From the NCBI GenBank assembly GCA_005765155.1, contig VCCP01000001.1, forward strand, positions 4,712,001 through 4,776,000: 64,000 nt of DNA. The letters are read 5' to 3'. Source of the stretch: Zelopaecilomyces penicillatus (Eukaryota; Ascomycota; Sordariomycetes; Hypocreales; Pseudodiploosporaceae). Shown in pieces: positions 9,961 through 20,481 of this stretch (position 1 is its first letter; each line of letters starts with the position of its first letter). A program made the translations under genes and the position numbers. The notes beneath the pieces are model-generated. The model saw only the letters and a program-made list of their open reading frames with translations, made no database searches and was not told the DNA's origin.

Positions 9961-10786
9961 ATGCATCTGCTCTCTGCAGCGAGGGCTCTCCTCACAGCCG
10001 CCGTGGCCTTCCAGGCTGTGGCGGCGCACAACATCGTCCTCCCCTCCCACGGACTCGAATGCTTCCACGAGACCCTGCGTCGGGACGATAAGATGACCGT
10101 CACCTTCCAGGTTGGCGATCGCGAGTTCGGTAGCGCAGGCAACCTCGATATTGACTTCTGGGTATGGCAGCCTGGATGACTCCGCAATCACATCTTCTCC
10201 TCTCTCCTATAGCACATGATGGGTGGCGCAAGCCCGCACAGCAGGCAACAGAATCACCAGCTGATTATGACACTTTGTTTTGCTAATAAATGGTGCTGTG
10301 GACAGATCATCAATCCTGCTGGCGACTACCAGATCAAGGAGCAAACAGTATCCAATGGTGACCACTCATTCACTGCTCACGCCGACGGAAAATACACCTA
10401 TTGCTTTGGCAACCAGCACTGGGGCGCCAACACCAAAGAAGTCTCCTTCAACGTTCACGGCATCGTCTACGTTACCGAAAGCGAGGGCACAGCTGACCCC
10501 CTGGAAACTGAAGGTGCGTCAAGCGCTGCCTCCCCTCTGATGGGAGAAATCGGTATACTGACATTATCCAACCCTATTAGTCCGCAAGTTATCTGAACTC
10601 CTTGCTCAAGTCAAGGACGAACAAGAGTACATTGTTCTCCGTGAACGCACGCACCGTAATACCGCTGAGAGCACAAATTCCCGTGTCAAGTGGTGGAATC
10701 TTTTTGTCATTGGTGTCGTCATTGGAGAGTCCCTCTTCCAGGTTTGGTGGCTGCGGCGATTCTTTGAGGTCAAGCGCGTGGTCTAA
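9961..10786 (+). CDS. EMP24: Emp24-type p24 cargo protein (GOLD domain)
   Basis: Type I membrane protein of COPII vesicles that helps load cargo, including GPI-anchored proteins, between ER and Golgi. Exons 9961..10161, 10306..10513, 10581..10786 give 204 aa. A signal peptide covers about residues 1-21 (Ala-rich, cleavage before HNIVLP). The GOLD domain has the two conserved cysteines, in LECFHE and YTYCFGN. The membrane-proximal helix carries the strongly conserved RERTHRNTAESTNSRVKWW. One transmembrane segment follows, then the short cytosolic tail RRFFEVKRVV with the FF coat-binding motif. Start and tail fit the p24-beta (Emp24) branch better than Erv25 or Erp proteins. Introns are 144 and 67 nt. 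It lies divergently from arf1, itself a vesicle-coat gene. Confidence 0.93.
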
Positions 10787-11396
10787 ATTCCGTCTCTCTT
10801 ATTTCTTGACAACAAACACACACGCAAACAAGGAAATCCCTAGCAGGCTCTGCCAGGGGAGGGGAGGAGGGATGGTTGAAGTTCCTCTTGTCTTAGCAAT
10901 TGCAAAGGACATACATACTTGTTGTATAGGCGCATCGGAGGGGGGAAAACTTGGGACATGGTCAGGTTGCTGGGCCCGGCACGAGATGATAACAAAAATG
11001 ATGCATATGTGTGGTAATAGAGCCGTGTTTGTTTCCATAATGTGTAACGAAACAGTGCAGTTTTGTGTAAAAGAAAATACAGGATGTCATCCTACACAAA
11101 TGGCATCATTATTGCATTGCGAGTCTGAACATTGTAGAGATATGTGATGACACTAAGTTGTGCGAATGCTTAACAAATTATCATGGCTCATATTACAAAG
11201 TTATCATAAATCAACCCTACATAACATATACATCTTTATAGTCATTCTTCAAACATGAAAGAAAAAAACTGCCCAACCCGAGAGAGTACCGTCAACGCCT
11301 CCATGGCAACCCACCTGGGATATACCGTCTATAATGCAGTCCAATCAAGCATATGCAGTAGATAAAAATAAAAAGTCATCCGTCTCTCACAACCTT
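10787..11396. other. Convergent intergenic region between emp24 and the DUF3405 gene
   Basis: 3' flanks of two convergent genes, AT-rich toward 11200. An open frame overlapping the last emp24 exon runs into it but has no support. Confidence 0.5.
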
Positions 11397-13994
11397 TCAC
11401 GCAGCAGGATCCGACTCCGGGGGCTGTAGCTTTGGCTCTTTGCTTTTTGGCGGCATTTCCACTGGAAGTTCCACCTCCTTAACGGGATGGAGGAGCATTG
11501 GGGGCAGACACATCCGTCCCTCGCCTCCAGCCATGGCACCAACTCCATAGCCCTTATTTTTGCTCTTATCGCTTGTTTTCTCAAACTCCTCGCCGCCGTC
11601 GTTGTTAACCTTGAGGCCCAGCCAGCGACGGTAGAGATTTGGTCCGAATCCTGAGTTGTAGAACCACGACAGTCCTTTGAGGTTGTGTTCGCGCTCACCA
11701 AACAAACTGGTTCTTGAGCCTCCGCTTGATCCGTCATGGCCACCGTTATAGGTCTGCGCCATATAATCGACGGGCCACTTCCGGTCAACGTAGATTGGAT
11801 GTGGCACAGAAACAGCTTTGTACCCATGGTGAAGAGCCACCGTTGCTGGCCACATCTCTGGAAAGGCAAATTGCTTTTTATGCGCCGTTGATTTGTGCAT
11901 GGTCATAAGAAGTCGTCGGGACATCCGCGAGGTCGTAATGATGCTGGCTCGTCGAGGAGGGAGACCTTGCGACCTATTGTATCCGGTGATATCCTCTTTA
12001 AGAAGCCATGTGGTTCCTGCCGGATCAAAGATGGGGTTGAGAGAAATCAAATCTGCCTCTTCCCCTACGCCCCATTTGTACTTGTCTGCCTCGTATGCGG
12101 TTGGTGGCTTTGGATCGTAATCTGCTTCGAACCAATCTTTCTCATCCGACGGGCGAACAGGTCCCCAGACAGTCCTAATCTTTGCCGTAGGAGGCTTGGC
12201 TTCAACCCCCGGCATCTTGTTCCAAACATTGTCGGCCGCAACTGTTCCCATTTCGCTCTGAACACGTGCCATCTGTGAGAAATCATCCCAAGAGCCGTGA
12301 ACAGATGGGAAATAGTAACGTGAGCTGCGCTCCCAAATCCCTTTGCGTGGTTGATCTTTGGCCCAACTCTCAAGCTTGGTAAGTAAATCAAAGTAGTGCC
12401 CTGTATAGCGAATGTCCATTTCCCATTGCCAAAAGAAGTCATATTCTGGGTGCATGTACGCAAAATGTTGCATAGCCATAGAAAGGCCGCGATAGACTCC
12501 ATGAACCGGTAGATCAGGACCGCGGCTGAATAGGTCATGAATACCTTGATAAAGAGCAAGCATCTGCGTCTCGCTCCAAAGAGTGACCAAACCTTGAAAC
12601 TCTTTAGGAATGACGTCTCGAATCCGCTTTTGATAGGCTTCATGATCAGCCCAGATTGGGTGGAGGGCATCATTCTTAACTTGAACAAGAAGATGCACGT
12701 CATAGCGACCTCCTGAAGCCATTGATACTTCAGAAATCATGGCTCGAACATTTGCAATGTCGTCTTCCCGGAAGAGATAATCGTCCCAGCACCTGAGAAC
12801 AATGGCAGTGCGAGCCTTTTTCTCAATATCTGGGGTTGGTTTGCTGCTCTTAGAGGGGTGCTCAAGCTTCTGGTCTTGCTTTCCCGTGGTGGTATCGGCC
12901 CCAGTGGTTTGGTTCAGCAACTTTGGTATGGTATTCACTTCGACGCCACGAGCTTGAATTTTGACGGGGTCAACGTCGTCAACGTAAAATCCGTGGGGTG
13001 AGGGTGTCCTGGGAGGCAATGTCCTATATCGTCCGGCATTGGCAGTGAAGCATCGGCGCTGAACATCTGCCCAATCGATGTTTCTGTAGTCAACGTGAGG
13101 GGATGAGGTCCAGACGGATTCCGAACCTTCCTTCTCTCCATGCTCGCCAGTACCTAGACCACCGGAACGAACTGAGTATCCAAAGCCGTAGGGTCCATAT
13201 CGCCCATACCGGTCAAAGCATATATCCTCGGGGAGCTTGAGAACCTCATATGAACCGGCAACATGCTGGGGAAAGCCATTTGGACGGCCAAGAAAGTAGT
13301 GGAGGGAAGGGGCACGAATACTACCAGCCGTGTCGATGAAGCATTCGGTGATGTCTGATTCCTCAGCTTTAGCAAGGAAAGTCTCCCACGATTTGCTAGT
13401 TGGCATAGCTCCATATTCGGTGCTATTTGCATCAGCACTAGAGTCTTGTCCATGGCCAGCAGCTGCTTTTTCTTCCGGGGGGGTGAGCGAAATCGGCTCG
13501 TTCAGTCGAGGATACTCAGGCTTGTTCTCCGTCAAGGGTACCACGCTTCGCAGCCCACCATAGTATCTTTGAAGAAAAGGAAATTTTTCCCAAGCTGGTG
13601 GCGGCGGTGGCCGGCTCGCAACCTTGCCATTGGCAACCTTCCAGTTTTCCACCTGGCTGGCTCGTACGAGGCTGAATATTATGAGGAGAATAGTCCCAAT
13701 TACGAAAAGCAAAACATAGCGGGTAATTCTTGATGGTAATCGATAGGGATATAGACGTCCAGACGCTCTTGATGTAGCGGGTGTTCGTCTCGGTATCAGC
13801 AGGGGGCGACTCGGTATTGAATCGGACGTATTCCTTGATCCATGTGATGACGGTCCTGAAAGGGATGATTCTGAATTCCCATCGGAAGAGTAATAACCGT
13901 CGTTTGAGTATCGCTCCTTCGTGTGAGGGTTAACTCTATGATACACGGGCAACCGGTCGTCGCGGGACCGCAGCGGGTTCCTGAGCAACCCCAT
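11397..13994 (-). CDS. DUF3405-domain type II membrane protein, glycosyltransferase-like
   Basis: A single 865-aa frame. Residues 1-90 are basic and Ser/Arg-rich. One transmembrane helix sits at about 91-110 (YVLLFVIGTILLIIFSLV), then a Pro-rich stem, then a large lumenal domain. The block from RTAIVLRCWDDYLFREDDI through ASGGRYDVHLLVQVKND and WADHEAYQ matches my memory of DUF3405, a fungal family of unknown function. FFWQWEMDIRYTGHYFDLL contains an acidic E-x-D cluster of the kind used for metal or nucleotide-sugar binding. The topology is that of a Golgi type II enzyme. A Golgi glycosyltransferase role is inference; no substrate can be named. No intron is visible. It diverges from the luciferase-domain gene across 1.9 kb. 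Confidence 0.85.
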   Translation of the reverse strand: MGLLRNPLRSRDDRLPVYHRVNPHTKERYSNDGYYSSDGNSESSLSGPSSHGSRNTSDSIPSRPLLIPRRTPATSRASGRLYPYRLPSRITRYVLLFVIGTILLIIFSLVRASQVENWKVANGKVASRPPPPPAWEKFPFLQRYYGGLRSVVPLTENKPEYPRLNEPISLTPPEEKAAAGHGQDSSADANSTEYGAMPTSKSWETFLAKAEESDITECFIDTAGSIRAPSLHYFLGRPNGFPQHVAGSYEVLKLPEDICFDRYGRYGPYGFGYSVRSGGLGTGEHGEKEGSESVWTSSPHVDYRNIDWADVQRRCFTANAGRYRTLPPRTPSPHGFYVDDVDPVKIQARGVEVNTIPKLLNQTTGADTTTGKQDQKLEHPSKSSKPTPDIEKKARTAIVLRCWDDYLFREDDIANVRAMISEVSMASGGRYDVHLLVQVKNDALHPIWADHEAYQKRIRDVIPKEFQGLVTLWSETQMLALYQGIHDLFSRGPDLPVHGVYRGLSMAMQHFAYMHPEYDFFWQWEMDIRYTGHYFDLLTKLESWAKDQPRKGIWERSSRYYFPSVHGSWDDFSQMARVQSEMGTVAADNVWNKMPGVEAKPPTAKIRTVWGPVRPSDEKDWFEADYDPKPPTAYEADKYKWGVGEEADLISLNPIFDPAGTTWLLKEDITGYNRSQGLPPRRASIITTSRMSRRLLMTMHKSTAHKKQFAFPEMWPATVALHHGYKAVSVPHPIYVDRKWPVDYMAQTYNGGHDGSSGGSRTSLFGEREHNLKGLSWFYNSGFGPNLYRRWLGLKVNNDGGEEFEKTSDKSKNKGYGVGAMAGGEGRMCLPPMLLHPVKEVELPVEMPPKSKEPKLQPPESDPAA

Positions 13995-15936
13995 GTTGTC
14001 TAATGGCGGTTTATAACAGCTATAACGTTAGTGCTTGATACAGACGACGAAATACAAGGCCATTACGTACATCTAGCAGAATCTGCGATGGCCCCGTTAG
14101 GGATCCGAAGGTTTGAAAGGGGCCTCTTCGGCACAAGCCCTCTCTGTCGTGCTCGGCGTGATGTGTTGTTCTAGCTAGCGAAGCAAACAATGTGGAGTGC
14201 AATGCTATCGTTGCGGCAAATGTGGTGCAACGTCGAATTTTCTCAAAGAGAGGCTAGATCGGGAATAGAAACAAAAGATTGAATGCTTGAGTAACCTGAG
14301 CTGGAAACAGTTGACTTTGGCGTCTGTGCCCGAATTGTTGGAAGCACGAGGTGGAAGACGGACGGCTGGCGCCAAAGTTTGGTGGGGAATGACGGGTTGC
14401 GCAGCAACGCCGTGTCTTCAGCTGGTCCTCCTAAGGCTGACCACCACTAATACAAGGTTTCTCCGATAGGCCCCCCTGCCATGTGTCTCCGTCTACTTTT
14501 ACGAGGAGAGTAGGCAATGATAACAAATGGATTATTACAGGGAATTACCACCATTCACAACGCAGCCCTTATTCTCATTGTGATATTGTTGCACGTGTCT
14601 GGACTGTCATAAGGCTGTCCAGAAGTGGCAAATGTATGCCCTTGTAATTATACCATCCTCACTTTTCAGGTCTCGACCTCTACGGTACTAAGGTAGGTAT
14701 TGTAGCTCTACTAGTGTCGGCCAAGGGTCGTCAGCAATGGGCAAATGATGTCGACAATATCTGCGGGCGAACATTGGGTGGACCAAACCCAGGGTTGATC
14801 GTCTACACTCGAATATTGGAAGTTAACAAGCGTTGACGAGGTACTCGTCTCTACCCCGTAGTAATTAGGGGACATCCCTCCCAAAGGCGAGCTACACCAC
14901 TGTATCCCCTTCAGCCCGTGCTCACACTCCTATGCAACCGAAGCGGCGCTGATAGGTACAGTGGGGGTACCTACATAATGTGCTGAAGTATGAATATGGG
15001 AATAATCAAGTGATGACAGGTTCACCCCATCAAATACCCCCCTGTCTCTCGCCGAGCTCTGGATTGTACATAGACCTATTCCAATATCCACCCAATCGAG
15101 ATTCCGCTTCTTGTCATTCCGCAACTATTGCAGACAAACCAGCTTGGTCTCGCTGAGCACTAGAATCTACCTTCACTTGAATGCTGACAGTACCTATCAT
15201 GGAAGTCGGCCTTCTATTACAGTACCACCCAACGCAGGGGAGCGAGGATCCGAACTAATCATGGACTCTCTCGCTCGCCTCCATCCACGCCTTCCACACG
15301 TCGCCAACGCCACGGAACTAACCCACCATATACAAGGCGCCTCTAGGCCAATCTCAAGTCTTTAGAGCCATCTTGAATGGCCAGAAGTGATGTGTTGCTC
15401 CGCTCCGCTTTGTCTGTCCCATGACTCCGCAGCCCAGAGCGCTCGAACAAACCGGCACCTACTCCGTACATATTCCGTATATGTACAGAGGACAAAGCTG
15501 TTCTACATCAGCCCAACGTCATAGCTCCCCCTCCAGCCCAGGATTATTTGCACTCTACTTCTGCCAACGAAGTGGTCTCTCTTCAGGCCCTCCAGCGAGC
15601 GCGGAGGGTCGTTCCAGCCCAGTCCAATGCCGTCCTGCGTGTTCGTAATACGTGGTACAAAGCCGCTGAGACTTGTGGACTCGTCTCCCACTTGGCCAAC
15701 CGTAGTGGCCGCCCACCCACTCAGCTTAACGGTGATCTGAGAGCTTTGGATTGGCGAACAGAATGGGCAGCAGCCACGAAGCTCTTGATGCCGACCGCCG
15801 GACGTCCAGCCCCTGGAAGACCCCTCTGCCTGGCCGGGATGCATTGGCAAGCTCTGTAGGGCTTGATCCTGTGCTGTCATTCCGCAGGTGAAGGGTTCCC
15901 CTGTACATAAGTATCGTGGACCGCCGACTCCAATCC
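13995..15936. other. Divergent 1.9-kb intergenic region
   Basis: Upstream regions of the DUF3405 gene (leftward) and the luciferase-domain gene (rightward). It contains a perfect inverted repeat TAGGTAC/GTACCTA (14953-14959 and 14967-14973). Several open frames of 60-150 codons on both strands overlap each other and show no family features, so none is called. Confidence 0.5.
14953..14973. repeat. Short inverted repeat TAGGTAC-7-GTACCTA
   Basis: Two 7-base arms with perfect complementarity around the 7-base spacer AGTGGGG. Related GTAGGTAC/TAGGTACCT strings recur in other intergenic parts of the window. Confidence 0.6.
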
Positions 15937-17003
15937 ATGCAGGCGAAGCTCTCATCCATGCCCATCCATCTCAATCCACTGCTGATGTCCTCATCCATCT
16001 CTCCAACAGAAACCCTCGCCTCCCCCGGGTTGAGTCTTGACCTCAAGGGGGAGTATGAGCTCGGGGGGACATTGAGGGCGGCCTGCATACTTCAACAGAA
16101 ACCGATATCAGTAATTCTCGACGGACCCGCCATCTTCGCTGCTGCATTAAGTGTCGTTCTGCTTATCCATTTCCTGGACCAATATATCGCCGAGGCACTA
16201 GTGATTCTCATCCCAATTGCTCTCCTCATCCAGAATGATTACCACAACTTCCTAGGCTTAGGGCCGGGTGGAACGCCGTCGACTTTTGCAGGCTATCTTC
16301 GAATAACGTTCTTCCGCCTGTTGTCCATCAGCGACCCTTTTAAAGCCCCGAATCCCGATCCAGACCAATTCCCACGGCACGGTATACTAGGCCTGTCGGC
16401 TCTGTCTTACCGTGCTGGTCCACGGCCGTTGGTGGCCGGCATCGCGCCGCAGCGGCAGCTTGACCAGCAGGGTTCGCGAAACTGTTATTTGGCAGTTCGC
16501 CGGGCCATGGAAAGTCTCGGTTTTGCCAAACCCGAGGTATTTGGCACCGAGCGATCTTGCCTCGAGAAGCATGGCCTAGCCCTGTTTGCGAGACATCCCC
16601 TACAAACCAATTGCCAAGGCGAGATATGCCATGTTCACGACTCCGATCATTCAATGCACATGTGTCTGCATCCTGATGACATCAAAGAGATACTAGAGAA
16701 GGGTTGGGGGCAGAGACATCCACTGGCTCGAAAGAGCTGGTTGTTTAAAATGCCAGTATCCTCAGATTTTGTCATGGTTTATGCTCCCAGGGGTCAGTTC
16801 TGTTCTTCTTCTCTTTTTGTCTTTGAGGGCATTGATGAATTCTCTTCTGTCTCGGCATCTTACTGACTGAACTCTCTACAGATGAGCAAGAGTTCAAAAC
16901 CGTTTGCAGAATCATCGGTGCTGCCATATGGTACACTCTTGGCGAGGAAGTTGAGGTAGATTTAAGAAAATTGTATCCAATCCCAACACCTGCATTAACT
17001 TGA
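15937..17003 (+). CDS. Luciferase-like-domain (DUF5519 type) membrane protein
   Basis: Exons 15937..16792 and 16882..17003 give 325 aa from the first in-frame ATG; 15958 is an alternative start. A hydrophobic stretch at about residues 65-105 (AAALSVVLLIHFL, then ALVILIPIALLI) forms one or two membrane helices, followed by the family's YHNFLGLGPGGTPSTFAGYL. The C-terminal half carries HVHDSDHSMHMCLHPDDIKEIL, GWGQRHPLA and FVMVYAPR, the signature of the fungal domain named after luciferase. The name does not imply light production; the biochemical role is unknown. The last exon restores DEQEF right after YAPR, which supports the splice (donor GTCAGT, acceptor CTACAG). The stop is TGA at 17001-17003. 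Confidence 0.8.
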
Positions 17004-17230
17004 TATCCGGGGCACGAGGCCTTTTTTCTTTGATATGAAAACAAAACGCGTTTATTGGTTGTATGGCGTTGGAGCTCCAATTGATTTGAAAGGGTCAATA
17101 ATATGTTTTCAAGGTCTTCAGTTTGCCCATATGGGCCACCCTTACAGTTTATTAGGGTATCGGTTAGTAATTCATGGATTTTGAATTTTATACATTATTT
17201 TTACATGCTCTCTTAACAGAGAATATGTCA

Positions 17231-18467
17231 TCATTCCGAGTCCTCGGCACCAGCTTCGTTTGTGGACTTTTGGAACTTTTCTTTCCCTGTTGCCAGTGAT
17301 GCCTCCACTGTCCGGCCATCAAAGCTCCTCCCATGCATGAGCTTGATACAGGCCATCGCAGACTCGACGTCTTTGAACTTGACAGACACTACGCCGGTAG
17401 ATTCTTGATCATACAACACCACGCTAGTCACAGTGCCTAGCTTAGAACACTCATCTCTGATATCCTCCTTGATTTCCAAGAGAGCAGCTGAGTCTTCCTC
17501 CAGTTCCTCCAGAGTGAACATGTGACGAAGGATCACTGTCTTGTCACGTTTCAAACTCGATGCCAAGGGGACTGGGTAAGGGTTGTCATCGTCCCAGTCG
17601 GCGAGTTTTGCGTCCAGTTTTTGGGTTCTCTTAATGATCTTTTGCCGGTCCTTTTCGCTTCGTGGTGCCCTCCGTTCCTTGTTGTTGCCTGTTTCGCCAC
17701 CTGCCGTGGCGTCTTGGTCATATTGCACCTTTTTGTAGCTCGAGTCTGCAACCTGAACGCGAATCTTGCCTTCTCTAGTTCCATTCGAGTTAATTCTAAA
17801 TTCTGTGTCGTCCAACAACATGACTGCCATGTCAACGCTTTGCGGCTTGAAGAATACTATTAACGCATCGCCTTTGAAACTCCCAGAAGAATCTGTGTAC
17901 ATCTTGATCCGCGGCGCGCCGCTATCAATCTCCTCTGCTATGACGCCGGCTTTTCGTGAGAATACGTCGTGAACTTCGGAGACAGTCGCATCGTGAGGAA
18001 GTCCAGTTACATAAACAGCAGTGTTTTGCTTTGGTTGGGGAGGGGGCTTTTTCTTCTTCGGAGGGCGCGGAGGCTTTGGGGCTCCATTGTTCTATACAGA
18101 GTAAGCATTTGAGCCCTCCAGAGTGCAGCGCATAACATGAGCACATCCACTAACAAATGCCCCCAATGTGTCAAACCATACGGAATTTGGAGGGGGGACT
18201 TACCGCGGTGCCATTATCTACATCATGCTTCCTTTTCTTCATCGAAGAGTCCTCCTCAGCGCTTGGCACCGAGTTCTGGCCTCCATATTCGTGCGCATTG
18301 TCCTCCAATGGATCCTCTTCCGTAGGCACCCATTTCTTCAGTTCCGTGTCGAATTCGAATTCGGTTCCATCGTCATGAACCGCGATGAATTTTTTGTCGA
18401 GCTTTGAAAATGATATTCGATCGTCGCTGTCAAACTCTTGTACATCAGTGGGGAACGGCGCGTCCAT
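17231..18467 (-). CDS. CUS2: Cus2/Tat-SF1-type U2 snRNP splicing factor
   Basis: RRM protein that helps U2 snRNA and SF3b assemble during prespliceosome formation. Minus-strand exons 18467..18204 and 18091..17231 give 374 aa. The N-terminus (FDSDDRISFSKLDKKFIAVHDDGTEFEFD... KKWVP) is the typical Tat-SF1/Cus2 leader with the W-containing strand. A Lys/Pro-rich linker follows. RRM1 starts near residue 112 (AVYVTGLPHDATVSEV). RRM2 covers about 266-358 and ends AMACIKLMHGRSFDGRTVEASL, resembling the UHM-type RRM of this family. The start is set at MDAPFPTD because the open frame further upstream has no family match. The single intron is 112 nt. It sits head-to-tail with rpn13. Confidence 0.9.
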
Positions 18468-18974
18468 CCTGTCTGTTCTGAAGGATTTGTTGCGCAAGAG
18501 AGCTTCAAACGAAATCGACGACCACACAAGCTCGATAGTTGTTGGAGCTACGTCAAGGCGCGTATGTGGGTGGGCCTCAGGCGGTCCAGTGGGATGTCCA
18601 GTCCTAAATCGACAACCCCTCCAGAAAGCCAGGGGGGTCTACGCAGTAATTACAGGGCGAGCACGACTTGTACATGACGGGAATCTAATTAGACGTAGGT
18701 ACCTTATCTCCGATTTACATTTCTGTATTCCATGCCTGACTTGGCCATTAGCTCAAACTTTTTTCAGTCATATGCACATGTAATCTTCTCACTGCCCGGT
18801 CAAAGTCCCATGTTATATGTTGTTTTATAGTGCATTGCAACACTGCTTCAAAGGGCTGACCTTATATGTCCTGGACATATGATAGTAGCGATATAGTTTC
18901 GTGTCTGGCGCTGTAGTAGTACTAGAATAACAGAATAACAATTCATACATGCATGATCATCACAACACCATATA
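18468..18974. other. Intergenic region between rpn13 (3') and cus2 (5')
   Basis: Holds the cus2 promoter and the rpn13 3' flank. The palindrome AGGTACCT lies at 18697..18704. Otherwise nothing recognised. Confidence 0.5.
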
Positions 18975-20481
18975 TTACTTTTTCTTATCCAGAGCCTTCT
19001 TCTTCACCCCGTCAACAAATGCCTGAACTGCTCGGCCTCCTCCCATGGGCATTCCTCCATCTCGCAGGTACCCGCCATTCTCAACCTTGACACCAAGAGC
19101 CTCAGCAATGCTTGGCAACCCTCCATCTCGAAGAGCCATGGTAAGACTTCCCAGTGCTTGGTGAAACTGGGGGCTTCTGAGCACCTTCTTAAGCAAGCTT
19201 CGCTTGTCGTCCAAGGGAAGTGATGCCATGGCAGTGTTGGCCTGCTCTGGAGTCGGCTCTCCATTGATGTTAACCCCTGAGGAGGAGCTTGCTAAAACAA
19301 TGACAGCTGGCGGAAGCAAGTTCAGAAGCGTGTCTACAGTCTCTGTTGTAGCAACGTCGATCATTGGAACTGTGATCGAGGTTGGCAGTAAGTGGTTGAG
19401 ATACGGGTACGGCAAATCTGCTTGTTGATGTCGTTCCCCTCCAATAGCACCTGGCCGCTCCTTCAACGAGTCAAGAAAATTCTTGACCGCAGCTGTAGCA
19501 TCTGGAGCTGCAGAAGAAGCTCTAAAGAAATGTTAGTTTACGTCACCTGCATATATTCAATCCAAACTGGTGAAGTCCATCATATTACTGGGTTCAATTC
19601 TTCTCCATAGAATAAGGATATATTCAAATAGCTTTATTGGGTTTCATCCTGTGCCGACCAGGCATCTTGGGATCTTGACCCAGTAACATGAACGAGCCGA
19701 CTATGCGCCATCCGTCGTAAACCATGAAGGGGGATTGTACCTACGCTCTTGCGCCGTCAGCCCCGCCTTCTCTTGAACCCTCGCCTTCCTCCCTGACATC
19801 GCCTCCTGTCGCATCCGCGCCTGCTCCACCACCACCTCTGCGTTGGTGGTCGTGTGAGCTGGATGGACCATCGGCATCTTCCATGGACTCATCCTCTCTG
19901 TCTTGCGGGTACTCAAAGTACTCGATGGAAGACATTTCTCTACCCACATTGACCTCCTCTCCTTGCAGGAGCTGGTGAACAATGTGGCCAATCTTGCGAT
20001 CGCGAGGGCTCAGATAGCTTGGGTCTCCGTTCTGACTCTGTGGTTTGGATTGCAGCCAAAAAAGATGGCGTTGAGAAGAGGAGGCAAACTTAAGGGCGAA
20101 AATCCGGCCGTTTGTTTTCGCAGTTGGCTGGGGCGTGGTGAGGTATTCGTAAGGCTCAAAGCTGCCGTCTGTGGGAACCATTACTAAGTCCAGCTCGGGT
20201 TCATCGAGAGGTTGATCTCGCTGCCGCCAACAGAAGTGAACCAAGTCTGCACTAAATCAGTTTCTTATAAGTATGTTCTCGGAGAGCGGTTCGACGAACC
20301 ATCTTCGGAATACAGATAAATATAGCCAGGCTCCGGCTGCGGCTTGACATTGAACGGCTTCGACGAGGTCTGTGGTGGGATAATAGTTAGTCTCGTCCTC
20401 CAACAACTGACATCACACACCATGACTTACGTCAATCTCGCACTGTCCGGCCTTGAACGTGATTATTGGCGTAATAGGCAT
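18975..20481 (-). CDS. RPN13: Rpn13/ADRM1, proteasome ubiquitin receptor
   Basis: 19S regulatory-particle subunit that binds ubiquitin chains and, outside budding yeast, the deubiquitinase UCH37. Minus-strand exons 20481..20431, 20369..20300, 20246..19745, 19521..18975 give 389 aa. The Pru domain (residues about 5-130) is clear: PITPIITFKAGQCEID, then GYIYLYSEDDLVHFCWRQR and LDEPELDLVMVPTDGSFEPY, and a conserved HLFWLQS. A Gly/Ser/acidic linker follows. The C-terminal DEUBAD-type helical region, about 255-365 (TVDTLLNLLPP, SLLKKVLRSPQF), ends in a basic tail. The third intron (19522..19744) uses GTAGGT and a TTTAG acceptor. These ends were chosen because they are the only pair that joins the frames. 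Having the DEUBAD region means UCH37 recruitment is likely, unlike S. cerevisiae Rpn13. Confidence 0.92.

Noticed and set aside
10602..11147. 181-aa plus-strand frame
   Set aside because: It starts inside emp24 exon 3 in another frame and extends into the 3' flank.
17046..17051. Other ACGCGT sites (also 32208 and 48087)
   Set aside because: They lie away from gene starts, and this many are expected by chance.
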